Assembly (NCBI GenBank): GCA_018651605.1
Contig: JABIDS010000014.1
Coordinates: 1 to 64,000 of the forward strand
Source of the DNA: an archaeon
GTDB taxonomy: Archaea > Nanobdellota > Nanobdellia > Pacearchaeales > GW2011-AR1
Direction of reading: 5' to 3'
DNA length: 64,000 bases
Shown: piece by piece, positions 1 to 9,194 of the stretch
Layout: each line of letters begins with the position of its first letter
Numbering within the stretch: the first letter of the stretch is position 1
Position numbers and translations under genes: made by a program
Notes under the pieces: model-generated
Database searches by the model: none
Told to the model about the DNA's origin: nothing
Seen by the model: only the letters and a program-made list of their open reading frames with translations

Positions 1-2
1 GA

Positions 3-566
3 AAAGTTGGATCTTTGAAAGGAGAGAGTATTGATGGAACTTCTTTCTCAGGAGAAAGTAAAAAGGAACTTGAGAATCAACTTAGTGAAATGGGATTCAG
101 GTATGACGGAAAGGAAACAATGTATCACGGAGTTACTGGAAAGAGAATGACTGCTAAGATTTTTGTTGGAAACTTGTATTATTTGAAATTGAAATATATG
201 GTTAGTAATAAAATGCATGCGCGTGCTTCGGGTAAGGTTACTTTGTTGACTCGTCAGCCTATTGAGGGGCGTGCTAAGGGTGGTGCTTTGCGTCTTGGAG
301 AAATGGAGCAACAGGCTTTGGTTGCACATGGTGCTTCTTTGTTATTGAAAGAAAGATATGATTCAGATAAAGTTGTTTTACCAATTTGTACTAAATGCGG
401 GGCTGTTGCAATTGAAGATAGTATTCGTAGTAAAATGATTTGTCCAATGTGTAATTCGCAGGATGTTGAATCTGTTGAAATATCTTATGCGTTTAAATTA
501 TTGGCAGATGAAATCCAATCGTTACATATTAAAACTAAATTTAACTTAAAGAATAAATATGAATAA
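3..566 (+). CDS. rpoB: RNA polymerase subunit B, C-terminal part (partial)
   Basis: This is the last 187 or so codons of the second-largest RNA polymerase subunit; the 5' end lies outside the window. The frame is open from base 3 and reads into typical RpoB C-terminal motifs: a KMHARASG stretch, then LTRQPIEGRAKGG and RLGEMEQQAL, which form the clamp-anchoring region that contacts RpoA. Near the end is a four-cysteine zinc ribbon (CTKCG ... CPMC). The gene is followed by two small unknown genes and then rpoA, so the conserved rpoB-rpoA order is kept but interrupted. Confidence 0.95.
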   Translation, partial: KVGSLKGESIDGTSFSGESKKELENQLSEMGFRYDGKETMYHGVTGKRMTAKIFVGNLYYLKLKYMVSNKMHARASGKVTLLTRQPIEGRAKGGALRLGEMEQQALVAHGASLLLKERYDSDKVVLPICTKCGAVAIEDSIRSKMICPMCNSQDVESVEISYAFKLLADEIQSLHIKTKFNLKNKYE

Positions 567-909
567 AATGGTAGAGAGAATAGTTTATGATTCGGAAAAT
601 GTTGCTGAAATCGTAAGGTTGTACGGGAATGTTCCACCTTACCTGGTTAATCCTGATAGTTCGAGAAGTGAAGAAGATCTTAAGTTAATATTGGATTGTG
701 AAAAAAAAGGATTTTATTCAGGAGAGAGTAATTTAGATTCTGTTTCTTATGATTGTTTAAATGATTCTGAAGAGTGTTATTTTGTTGATAGTTATGATAT
801 TGGAAGAATGAATTTAGATCCTGAAGAAAGAACAAGAGAAAATTTGAGATTAATACTTAATTGTGCCGCTACAGGATTATATGGTGAATCTTATGGAGGA
901 GAGAAGTAA
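559..909 (+). CDS. Unknown 116-residue protein with an internal duplication
   Basis: I recognise no family. The start overlaps the rpoB stop by 8 bases, so it is probably translated from the same message. The protein is acidic and contains two related segments, about residues 32-55 and 88-112. Each has the pattern charged residues, then LKLILDC or LRLILNC, then a GFY/GLY-G-E-S ending, which suggests an internal duplication. There is no signal peptide or membrane segment. It lies between rpoB and rpoA, where most archaea have nothing. Confidence 0.7.
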   Translation: MNKMVERIVYDSENVAEIVRLYGNVPPYLVNPDSSRSEEDLKLILDCEKKGFYSGESNLDSVSYDCLNDSEECYFVDSYDIGRMNLDPEERTRENLRLILNCAATGLYGESYGGEK

Positions 910-910
910 G

Positions 911-1195
911 ATGGGAGGAGTTTATGTAACTATGGATGAAAAAATAGAAGCTGCTAGGGCAGAGAATTTTCTTCCTAGGATCCATGTACCTTTAAGGAAG
1001 AAAGTAGATAAAACTATTGAAAAATTGAAAATGGATGCTTTTTCTCAGGATGGTTTGAATAGAACAGAAATATCTTCTCCTTCTTGTTATGGCGGATGTT
1101 CAACTCATAATCCTCATTTTGCAGAATTATGTTTAAGACTTAATTATCGTGTCGATTGTCCTACAAATAAAAGATTTGGGGGTGCTCAAAAATGA
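911..1195 (+). CDS. Unknown 94-residue protein between rpoB and rpoA
   Basis: The frame is open further upstream, but the ATG at 911 is preferred: it starts one base after the previous stop and has a purine-rich GGAGGAGAGAAG stretch just before it. A second ATG at 932 is possible. The C-terminal half has four cysteines (two in CYGGC, then one in ELC and one in DC), which may bind a metal. The stop overlaps the rpoA start by 4 bases (ATGA), implying coupled translation. No function can be assigned. Confidence 0.65.
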   Translation: MGGVYVTMDEKIEAARAENFLPRIHVPLRKKVDKTIEKLKMDAFSQDGLNRTEISSPSCYGGCSTHNPHFAELCLRLNYRVDCPTNKRFGGAQK

Positions 1196-4100
1196 AACGT
1201 CCTGTAAAAAAACAAGTTGCAAGTTTGCAATTTACTTTGCTTAGTCCTGAAGAGATTAAGAAAATGAGTAAGGCAAAGATAATTACTCCTGAGCTTTATG
1301 ATGTTGATGGTTATCCTGTTGATGGTGGTTTGATGGATTTGCGTCTTGGTGCTATTGATCCAGGTGTTCGATGTAGGACCTGTGGTGGACGTCTTAAGGA
1401 ATGTATTGGACATCCAGGAAGTATTGAATTGGCTCGTCCTATTTTACATATTAAATATGTTCCTGTTGTTGAATTATTTTTAAGATGTTTTTGTTCTGAA
1501 TGTCATAGATTGATGTTAAAAGATAAAGATAAAGATAAATATAAAACTATTAAAGATAGATTAAAACGTGCTAAAGATACTAAGAAATGTCCTCACTGTC
1601 AAATTGAGCAAGAAAAAGTTAAACTTGAGAAGCCTACCACATTTAGAGTTGGAAAGAGACGTCTATTTCCTGGAGATATAAGAGAAAGACTTTCTAGAAT
1701 TTCTGAGGAAGAAGCAAAGCTTGCTGGAATTAATCCTAATATTTTTAGACCTGAGTGGGGAGTGCTGACTTTGTTGTTGGTTCCTGCTGTTACTGTTCGT
1801 CCTTCAATTACTTTGGAATCTGGTGAGAGAAGTGAAGATGATTTAACTCACAAGCTTTCAGATATTATTCGAGCTAATCAGAGATTATGGGAGAATTTGA
1901 ATGCAGGTGCTCCTGAAGTTATTATTGAAGACTTATGGGATTTGTTGCAATATCATGTTACGACATTTTTTGATAATTCAATTACAAAGATTCCTCCTGC
2001 AAGACATAGAAGTGGGCAACCTTTGAAAACTATTACTGAAAGAATAAAAGGTAAAGAAGGTAGAATTAGGCATAACTTGGCTGGAAAGAGGGTTAATTTT
2101 TCTTCGAGAACTGTTATCTCTCCTGACCCTGCTTTGAAGTTGAATGAAGTTGGTGTTCCTTTTGAGATTGCTGAGATTTTGACTGTTAATGAAAAAGTGA
2201 CTTCTTCTAATATTGAGAAATTGAAAAAGATAATTTTGAGTGAAGGATATCCTACTGCGAATTATGTTATTCGTCCTGATGGTAGGAGAAAAAGAATTAC
2301 TTCTGAATTAAAGGAAGAGATTTTGGAAGAGCTTGAGCAAGGTTATGTTGTTGAGAGACAGTTGATTGATGGAGATGTTGTTTTGTTTAATCGGCACCCG
2401 TCTTTGCATAAGGCTTCTTTGATGGCGCATTTTGTTAAGGTAATTCCTTATAAAACTTTTAGGGTTCATCCTGCTAGTGCTCCTCCTTATAATGCGGATT
2501 TTGATGGTGATGAAATGAATATCCATGTTCCTCAAACTGAAGAGGCGAGAGCTGAGGCAAAGGTTTTAATGGATGTTAATCAGAATTTAATTTCTTGTAA
2601 GGATAATAGTAATGCTTTGGGATGTATTGCTGATGCTGTTACTGGTAATTATCTTTTGAGTAATAATTTGATGTCTAAAGCTGATAGTGCACAGTTATTG
2701 TATAAGGCAGGTGTTGATGTTACTTTTTCTAAGGATAAAGTTAATGGGAATGAAATTATTTCAGAGATTATTCCTAAAGTTGATCATAGTGGGAAAACTA
2801 AGAAGGGAGATACTTTTGTGATTAAAGGTGGAAAGATAAGTGAAGGTATTGTTGATGAGCATGTTTTTGGTGTTGAGGCTGGAACTTTATTGAAGACTTT
2901 AGATAAAGAAGTTGGAAGAACTAAAACTATTGAGACTTTGGAAAATGCATTTGCTGTTGGGACAGAATATCTTTCTAATCATGGGTTCACGATTTCTGTT
3001 AATGATTTGAAGGTTAATGAGAAAGTTAAGAGGACAACTATTGATGTTATTCGTAAAGCAGAGGAAGATACGAATAAGGTTATTGAGGATTATAAAGATG
3101 GTAAGTTGGAAGTTATTCCGGGTAAGACTTTTGAGGAAACTCGTGAGATTAAAATTCTTCAAATTTTGAATAGTATTAGAACTGATGTTGGAAAGGTTGT
3201 GGGTAGTGAGGTTTCAAAAACTAATCCTGTCAATATTATGATGAGTTCTGGTGCTGGTGGAAATGTTCTTAATGTTACGCAAATGGCGTGTGTTGTTGGA
3301 CAGCAGGCTTTATGGGCTGAGAGAATTAGAATTGGTTATAGTAATAGAACTTTATCTTTTTTTAAGGAGAATGATTTGTCACCTAAATCAAGAGGATTTA
3401 TTTATAATTCTTTTTTAGGTGGGTTGGAACCTTATGAGTTTTTCTTTGGTGCGATAACTGGAAGAGATGCTTTGATGGATACTGCTTTGAGAACTCCTAA
3501 GTCAGGTTATTTGTATAGGAGATTAGCAAATGCTTTGCAAGATATTCGAGTTGAATATGATGGAACTGTTAGAGATGGTGCTGGAAAGATAGTTCAATTT
3601 AAGTATGGTGAAGATGGGAAAGATGTTTCAGGATTGCATAAGGATCAAGATATTTCTCCTGGTGAAGCTATTGGAATTGTAACTGCTCAATCATTTGGTG
3701 AGCCTTCAACTCAGATGGCTTTGAATACTTTTCACTTCGCTGGTGTTTCAGAAATGGCAGTTACTTCAGGGTTACCTAGATTAATTGAAATTTTTGATGC
3801 AAGAAGAACTCCTTCAACACCTTCTATGGAAATTTATTTAGAAAAGAAATATAATGATGAAAAAAATGCAAGAATCATTGCAGAGAAAATTCAGGAAGTT
3901 GTTTTGAAAGATATTGTTAAGGAGATTAAAATTAATTTTGGAAATAAAAAGATAGAAGCTGTTGTGGATAATGATGCAATTAAGAGGGTTCATTCTTCTA
4001 TTGAAACTATTGCTAAAAGAATTAATGAGAGTAAAAAGTTGGGATGTGATTGTAAGGTTAATGGGAATTCTTTGACTTTTGCTGGAAGTGATTTAGATTT

Positions 4101-4827
4101 TAAGCAAATCTATAAACTTAAAGAGAAGATTAAGGAGACTGTTATTTCAGGGATTAAAGGTATAGAGCAAATTTTAGTTGTTAAGAGAGATAATGATTTT
4201 GTTATTCAAACTGCTGGAACTAATTTGAAAGAGATAATTAATTTTAAAGGTGTTGATATTACTCGAACTATTAGTAATGATATTCATGAGGTTTCTGATA
4301 TTTTTGGTGTTGAGGTTGCAAGAGCTACGATAATTAAGGAGATAAATAAGGTTATAGTTTCTCAGGGACTTGATATTAATAGAAGGCATTTAACTTTGAT
4401 TGCTGATGCTATGACATCTAATGGTGCTGTTAAAGGTATAACTAGAATGGGAATTATTTCTGAGAAGTCTTCTATTTTGGCTAGGGCAAGTTTTGAGACT
4501 CCGGTTAAGCAGTTTGTTAATGCTTCTTTGAAAGATAATAAAGATGAGCTTAATTCAGTTATTGAGAATATTATTTTGAATCAGCCTGTTCCTGTTGGAA
4601 CTGGATTGCCTGGTTTGATGGTTGAAGTTACAGGACCTTTGAGTGATGATAAACCTAAGAAAGATAAAAGTGTTGCTAGGTTGACAAAAGACACTAAGGA
4701 TACTTCTAAGAAGAATACTAAGCCTATTGTGGATGGGGATGGGAAAATCGGGGCTGAGAAGGGTTCTAAGGGTGTGAAGAAGGTTGCAGGTGTTAAAGGT
4801 GGGGTTGGGAAGAAGGTTGAGAAATAG
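1192..4827 (+). CDS. rpoA: RNA polymerase largest subunit, A' and A'' fused
   Basis: This 1211-residue protein is the catalytic largest subunit. The N-terminal A' part shows the zinc-binding CRTCGG ... CIGH motif near residue 62, and the active-site NADFDGDEMN motif near residue 434, whose three aspartates hold the catalytic magnesium. Near residue 820 the sequence passes without a stop or new start into DISPGEAIGIVTAQS, which is where the separate A'' subunit begins in most archaea. The A'' hallmark TFHFAGVSEM follows. The last 60 residues are a lysine-rich low-complexity tail. The upstream neighbour overlaps by 4 bases. Gene identity is certain; the unsplit form is visible directly. Confidence 0.97.
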   Translation: MKRPVKKQVASLQFTLLSPEEIKKMSKAKIITPELYDVDGYPVDGGLMDLRLGAIDPGVRCRTCGGRLKECIGHPGSIELARPILHIKYVPVVELFLRCFCSECHRLMLKDKDKDKYKTIKDRLKRAKDTKKCPHCQIEQEKVKLEKPTTFRVGKRRLFPGDIRERLSRISEEEAKLAGINPNIFRPEWGVLTLLLVPAVTVRPSITLESGERSEDDLTHKLSDIIRANQRLWENLNAGAPEVIIEDLWDLLQYHVTTFFDNSITKIPPARHRSGQPLKTITERIKGKEGRIRHNLAGKRVNFSSRTVISPDPALKLNEVGVPFEIAEILTVNEKVTSSNIEKLKKIILSEGYPTANYVIRPDGRRKRITSELKEEILEELEQGYVVERQLIDGDVVLFNRHPSLHKASLMAHFVKVIPYKTFRVHPASAPPYNADFDGDEMNIHVPQTEEARAEAKVLMDVNQNLISCKDNSNALGCIADAVTGNYLLSNNLMSKADSAQLLYKAGVDVTFSKDKVNGNEIISEIIPKVDHSGKTKKGDTFVIKGGKISEGIVDEHVFGVEAGTLLKTLDKEVGRTKTIETLENAFAVGTEYLSNHGFTISVNDLKVNEKVKRTTIDVIRKAEEDTNKVIEDYKDGKLEVIPGKTFEETREIKILQILNSIRTDVGKVVGSEVSKTNPVNIMMSSGAGGNVLNVTQMACVVGQQALWAERIRIGYSNRTLSFFKENDLSPKSRGFIYNSFLGGLEPYEFFFGAITGRDALMDTALRTPKSGYLYRRLANALQDIRVEYDGTVRDGAGKIVQFKYGEDGKDVSGLHKDQDISPGEAIGIVTAQSFGEPSTQMALNTFHFAGVSEMAVTSGLPRLIEIFDARRTPSTPSMEIYLEKKYNDEKNARIIAEKIQEVVLKDIVKEIKINFGNKKIEAVVDNDAIKRVHSSIETIAKRINESKKLGCDCKVNGNSLTFAGSDLDFKQIYKLKEKIKETVISGIKGIEQILVVKRDNDFVIQTAGTNLKEIINFKGVDITRTISNDIHEVSDIFGVEVARATIIKEINKVIVSQGLDINRRHLTLIADAMTSNGAVKGITRMGIISEKSSILARASFETPVKQFVNASLKDNKDELNSVIENIILNQPVPVGTGLPGLMVEVTGPLSDDKPKKDKSVARLTKDTKDTSKKNTKPIVDGDGKIGAEKGSKGVKKVAGVKGGVGKKVEK

Positions 4828-4861
4828 GTTTATTATTGGATTATCTGAAGTAAACTCAAAA

Positions 4862-4869
4862 TTTATATA
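4862..4869 (+). promoter_or_regulatory. TATA box of the LamG surface protein gene
   Basis: TTTATATA lies 22-29 bases before the ATG at 4891. With the usual archaeal TATA-to-start distance, transcription would begin at or a few bases before the ATG, giving a leaderless message. Confidence 0.55.
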
Positions 4870-4890
4870 GGCTAGTTATTAATTAATATT

Positions 4891-7800
4891 ATGGTGATGA
4901 AAAGAAGAGGTTTGTCTAAATTATTAAATGTTTTGAAATTGAAGGATGGCTTGTTTTTGTTTGTTGTTTTGATGAGTTTGTTGAGTGTTATGGCTCTTGC
5001 AGTTGATTTTGAAGATCCAACACTTTCTAATGGTAATGAAAGCGAATCTTATTTTACTGTAAATGTAAGTGCTTCTGATGCCTCTAACATTTCTGTTTTT
5101 ATTAATTTAGATAATTCTTTGGTTAGGTGGTGGAAAATAGATAATATGTCTGGAAGCATAGTTATTGATGATATGGGAAAGGATAATGGAACATTAGCTA
5201 ATCAAGCTGTTCAAATTGATGAAGGGTATTTTGGAAAGGGTCTTGCATTAGATGGAAACGGAGATAGATTTGATACTTCTCAGGCGATTAATGGAAATTA
5301 TACTTTATCAATGTGGTTTAAGAGTAATAATTCTGCTGCGATTTCTGGAAATTTATTACAAACAATTGGTGCAAGTTATCCTAATGTATACAATACTGCT
5401 GGAAAAGTTTCCTTAAAGTTGGGAAGTCAGAATTGGGTTACTAGTAGCACTACTACACTTTATAGTGATTTGAAATGGCATCATCTTGTTGTTTATGTTC
5501 ATTCAGACGGGGCAGGTTCGTCTGATTTATATGTGGATGGAGTTTTAGATGAGGGTGATGTGGATACTACTTCTGAAGTAAGTTGGGGAAGTGGAGGATT
5601 TTATATTGGAAATAATTTTAATGGAACTATTGATGATATTATGATTTTTAATAGGTCTTTAAGTATACAAGAGGTGCAAGGACTTTACGCAAATGAATCT
5701 ACTAAATATTTGTATACTAATCTTACTGGTGCTGTTGGAAATCATACCTATGGTGCTTATGTTCAAAATACAAGTGCAAATGTTAATGTAACTTTAAATA
5801 GAAATATTACTATTTTAATAGATTCAACTAATCCTCTTGTTACAATAAATAGTCCCTATCATACTAGAAATTATAGTAATAATGTTAGTTTTAATATCTC
5901 TTTAAATGAGGCAGGTTATTGTGAATATAGTTTGAATTCAGGGATTACTAATTATACTATGATTACTTCAGATAATAAATATTTTAATGCAACAAATACT
6001 TCAATTGCAAATGGGGATTATACTTTAAGTGTTTATTGTAATGATACTATTGGGAATAATAATTATACTGTTTCTTCTGATTTTACTATGTATGATCATT
6101 TAATATATTATGTTGATAATTCTTCTGCTGGTTGTTCAAATGATTATGATAAAAATTATGCGAGTAATCCTACAACTCCTTATTGTAATATTAGTTCAGC
6201 TATTGATAATGTTGCAAGAGGCGATGAGATTGTTGTAAAATATGTTGAAGGGGGATATTGTGAAAGAATTTTAATTGATATAAATAATGCTCAAGGTAAT
6301 GCAACCTCTCCAATTATAATAAGGGGAGAGGCAGATGATAATAGAACCATATTAAATGGAACTTGTGCTTCTAATGGGGATTTGATTCAAGTTGGCGGGG
6401 CTGATTTTTATACCTATAGATATTTTGAGATTAGAGATGTTGTTGGAGGAGATGCAATTAATGTTAATCATAATGGGGGTAATCAGGCATTAAATGTAAC
6501 TTTTGAAAATATAACTATTAGTAATATTGGAAGTGGAGGACAATTTGATGGAGTTTCTTTTCATTCTAATTGTACAGGTGTTGGAAGATGGTTGAATATT
6601 ACAAATGTTAGTAAAATAAATATTGTTGATATTGATGGTTCAAATACTAATTACTATGATATTTATCTTGAAGGGGGAGGGGATGATGCAGGAGGTAATG
6701 AACCTGGAATTCTTTTCACCACTGATTTGGATAGGGCTAATCATGAAATTTATCGTGCTATTATTAATAATAGTTATGGATGTTTGTGGACTCGGACAAA
6801 CACTACTGTAAATGATTTGAGTTGTATAAATAATCTTGATGACCAAATTTCAATTTTGGATGATTATGTTACTATTACTAATTTTAATGTTTCAGGGACT
6901 CCTGCTGCGAATTTAGCGATTAATATCTCTGAAGCTGATGAGGCCATTTTAATTAATGGGAAATTTGATAGGAATTTAACAATTTTGAATAATTCTAATG
7001 TAATATTTACTAATGTTAGTTATAATATGGATTTAGAAAGTGTTGATAATTCTTCTAATTTGACAAGGAATTGGTATTTGGATGTTAGTTCAAATTTGGT
7101 TGGAGTAAATATAACTCTTACTAATTCAACGGGTGGTGTTTTTTATTCTAACATTACTAATTCTTCATTTAATGTTCCTCGGCAAATTCTTTTAAGTTAT
7201 ATTAATGTGGTGGGGACTCAGACTTATTATTCTAATTATACTATTAGTGCAACTAAATCTGGTTATGTTTCTCAGAGTCAAAATGTGAATATGACTGATA
7301 ATCAGATGATTAGTTTTAGTTTAAGTCTTGTTGCTTCTTCTTCTGTGGGGGATACTTCTTCAGGGGGTGGAACTCCTTCATTTTATTCAAAGACTATTGT
7401 TCAGGATGATAAAGAGTTTGAAGAGATTGGAACAATCATAAAAGAATTATCAAGGAAACAGAGAATGAGAATTAAAATTGATGACGAGACGCATTATATT
7501 GGTGTTGTTGATTTAACGGATACGACTGTGACAATAAATATTTCTTCGACGCCTCAGCAGGCTGTGTTTAATATTGGTGATGAAAAAAAGTTTGATGTTA
7601 CTGATGATAATTATTATGATGTTTATGTTAAGTTGAATTCTATTGTTGATGGGAAAGCTAATTTGACTATTAAGAGTATTTATGAAAAGGTGATTGTTGA
7701 TGATGTGGTTGAAGTGAAGGAAGAAAAAAAGAGTTTGGTGAATGGGGTTGTTGAAAAAATTGAATTGGATTTGGAGTGGGTTTTTGGTTTGGTTGTTGTT

Positions 7801-7893
7801 TTTGTTGTTGTGAGTTTGGCTGTTTATTTTAAGATCTGGAAGAAGAAGAAGAAGAAGAAGAAGAAAAAGGTTGATAAGAAATCTAAGAAATAG
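4891..7893 (+). CDS. Large membrane-anchored surface protein with LamG and beta-helix regions
   Basis: A 1000-residue secreted protein. A hydrophobic signal segment covers about residues 18-37. Residues 60-270 look like a LamG/concanavalin-like domain (LSMWFKSN, WHHLVVYVHSDG, DDIMIFNRSLS). An Ig-like stretch follows at about 310-400. Residues 405-720 are Asn/Ile-rich with the look of a right-handed beta-helix. A single membrane helix near 945-970 is followed by a tail of nine consecutive lysines and more. Topology should be outside except for the basic tail. The family suggests glycan binding or adhesion; that role is inferred. It sits between rpoA and nusA, where archaea usually have rpl30e. 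Confidence 0.8.
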   Translation: MVMKRRGLSKLLNVLKLKDGLFLFVVLMSLLSVMALAVDFEDPTLSNGNESESYFTVNVSASDASNISVFINLDNSLVRWWKIDNMSGSIVIDDMGKDNGTLANQAVQIDEGYFGKGLALDGNGDRFDTSQAINGNYTLSMWFKSNNSAAISGNLLQTIGASYPNVYNTAGKVSLKLGSQNWVTSSTTTLYSDLKWHHLVVYVHSDGAGSSDLYVDGVLDEGDVDTTSEVSWGSGGFYIGNNFNGTIDDIMIFNRSLSIQEVQGLYANESTKYLYTNLTGAVGNHTYGAYVQNTSANVNVTLNRNITILIDSTNPLVTINSPYHTRNYSNNVSFNISLNEAGYCEYSLNSGITNYTMITSDNKYFNATNTSIANGDYTLSVYCNDTIGNNNYTVSSDFTMYDHLIYYVDNSSAGCSNDYDKNYASNPTTPYCNISSAIDNVARGDEIVVKYVEGGYCERILIDINNAQGNATSPIIIRGEADDNRTILNGTCASNGDLIQVGGADFYTYRYFEIRDVVGGDAINVNHNGGNQALNVTFENITISNIGSGGQFDGVSFHSNCTGVGRWLNITNVSKINIVDIDGSNTNYYDIYLEGGGDDAGGNEPGILFTTDLDRANHEIYRAIINNSYGCLWTRTNTTVNDLSCINNLDDQISILDDYVTITNFNVSGTPAANLAINISEADEAILINGKFDRNLTILNNSNVIFTNVSYNMDLESVDNSSNLTRNWYLDVSSNLVGVNITLTNSTGGVFYSNITNSSFNVPRQILLSYINVVGTQTYYSNYTISATKSGYVSQSQNVNMTDNQMISFSLSLVASSSVGDTSSGGGTPSFYSKTIVQDDKEFEEIGTIIKELSRKQRMRIKIDDETHYIGVVDLTDTTVTINISSTPQQAVFNIGDEKKFDVTDDNYYDVYVKLNSIVDGKANLTIKSIYEKVIVDDVVEVKEEKKSLVNGVVEKIELDLEWVFGLVVVFVVVSLAVYFKIWKKKKKKKKKKVDKKSKK

Positions 7894-8275
7894 GTTTACT
7901 GTTTGATTTTAAATAAATAGTGTTTTCATCTAATTTTCTAAATCCATTTTTTAAGAAATAAGGAATTAAATTATTTGCCCCGTTGCAATGTGAATCTTCA
8001 GGTGTTTGGAAATAAAAAGCTAGTCTTTTGCTTTTTGCAGGTTTTGACATTTCTTCTAAAAGAATTTTTCCCCATCCTTGTTTTCTGTGTTCTTTAAGTA
8101 TTTGAAAATCATCTATTCTAAACCATGTGTGTGAAGTTTGTTTTTCAGGAATTTTTTCATGAGGCATTAATCTTAATCTTGCATTTCCTATTAATTCTCC
8201 TTCTGATTGTATTAAACAATCATACCTTCCAGTACTTTGTTCTTCATAATATTTATATTCAGTTTGATTTGTCAT
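7883..8275 (-). CDS. GNAT-family N-acetyltransferase
   Basis: A 130-residue protein with the GNAT core: a beta strand reading WFRIDDFQIL, then HRKQGWGKILLEEM, which matches the acetyl-CoA pyrophosphate-binding motif (Q/RxxGxG/A), then YFLKNGFRKLD near the C-terminus as in GNAT motif B. Substrate is unknown. It is convergent with the surface protein gene and overlaps its 3' end by 11 bases. ATG start. Confidence 0.75.
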   Translation of the reverse strand: MTNQTEYKYYEEQSTGRYDCLIQSEGELIGNARLRLMPHEKIPEKQTSHTWFRIDDFQILKEHRKQGWGKILLEEMSKPAKSKRLAFYFQTPEDSHCNGANNLIPYFLKNGFRKLDENTIYLKSNSKPIS

Positions 8276-8438
8276 TTTGTTCGGATTATTGTGGTGAATT
8301 TTTGTTTATATAGTTTTTGGTTTTGGTTTTGGTTTTGAATTTTTAGATTCTTATTTCTCGTCGATGATTTTTGTTTTTTAATAAAGGTAACATTTATAAA
8401 GTAAGTATGCTGTGAGTTTTTATATTGGATTTTATAAT

Positions 8439-8855
8439 ATGAAAGTTTTAGATATGAAATTTATAAGGTATGCGAATTTGTTTAATCAAGTTACAAGAAT
8501 AAGAAGTAAACATTGTTTTGAATATAATAATTCAATTGTGTTTGCTGTTCCTCGGAGTTTTGTTTCTAGGGCTATTGGACCTGATAATCGTAATTTGGAG
8601 AAATTGAGTCGTTTGATTGGTAAAAGGATTCGGATTGTTGCGATACCTGAAAGTCGGGAAGATTTGGAGGGCTTTGTTTCTATAATTATTCGTCCTGTTA
8701 AGTTTAATGCTATTGAAATTAAAGATAATGAAGCGATTATAACTGCAGGTTTTCAGAATAAGGCGGCTTTAATTGGGCGTGGGAAGGTTAGATTAGAGGA
8801 GATGCAGAATATTTTAGGGCAGTATTTTGGGGTGCGAAAGGTTCGGGTTAAGTAA
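8439..8855 (+). CDS. nusA: NusA-like KH-domain transcription factor
   Basis: Archaeal NusA is a short protein of two KH domains that lies between the RNA polymerase genes and rps12. Here the ATG at 8439 gives 138 residues. The sequence AIGPDNRNLEKL is the first KH loop (GxxG-type variant) and IGRGKVRLEEMQ is the second, ending in the usual FGVRKVRVK. Frame is open to a GTG at 8412, but 8439 or the ATG at 8454 fits family length better. RNA binding and transcription elongation are the known roles. Confidence 0.88.
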   Translation: MKVLDMKFIRYANLFNQVTRIRSKHCFEYNNSIVFAVPRSFVSRAIGPDNRNLEKLSRLIGKRIRIVAIPESREDLEGFVSIIIRPVKFNAIEIKDNEAIITAGFQNKAALIGRGKVRLEEMQNILGQYFGVRKVRVK

Positions 8856-9168
8856 TTTTTTTAGTTTTCTTTTTCTTCTCTTTTTTGGAGTTCTTTAACT
8901 TTTTTATTTTCTTAATTTTAGTTTTGTTTAATTTCATCATTTTTTCATTTAAAAGAGGGATTTGCCTATTTATATCCAACATTATTTCATTGAATTTTTT
9001 TAGTTTTATTTTATATTCAAGTTCAGATGTTTTTTTATTTTTGAAAAAGTTTTTTTGTAAATCTTTAATTAAATAATTTATTGTTTTCTTTTGTAAGAAA
9101 AGATGTTTTATTTTTCTTCTGATTTTAAGTTTGGAAAAAGTTGTTTTGAATATTAACTGGATTTTTTT
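8848..9168 (-). pseudogene. Lysine-rich open frame without a usable start
   Basis: On the minus strand there are 107 codons with no stop (TAG at the upstream end, TAA at 8848-8850), translating to a Lys/Ile/Leu-rich coiled-coil-like sequence such as TINYLIKDLQKNFF and NEIMLDINRQIPLLNEKM. There is no ATG, GTG or TTG near its N-terminus; the first ATG is about halfway in. It could be a decayed gene, a gene with an unusual start, or chance openness in A-rich DNA. It fills the gap between nusA and the KaiC-like gene and overlaps the end of nusA by 8 bases. Confidence 0.25.
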
Positions 9169-9194
9169 CTAAAAAATCAAAACAAAGAGGGAAT

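Noticed and set aside
8317..8337. A TTTTGG tandem repeat
   Set aside because: About three short units only; simple sequence with no associated structure.
8885..9076. A Phe/Leu-rich plus-strand frame of 63 codons
   Set aside because: Low-complexity translation of T-rich DNA; the minus strand of the same region looks more coding-like.
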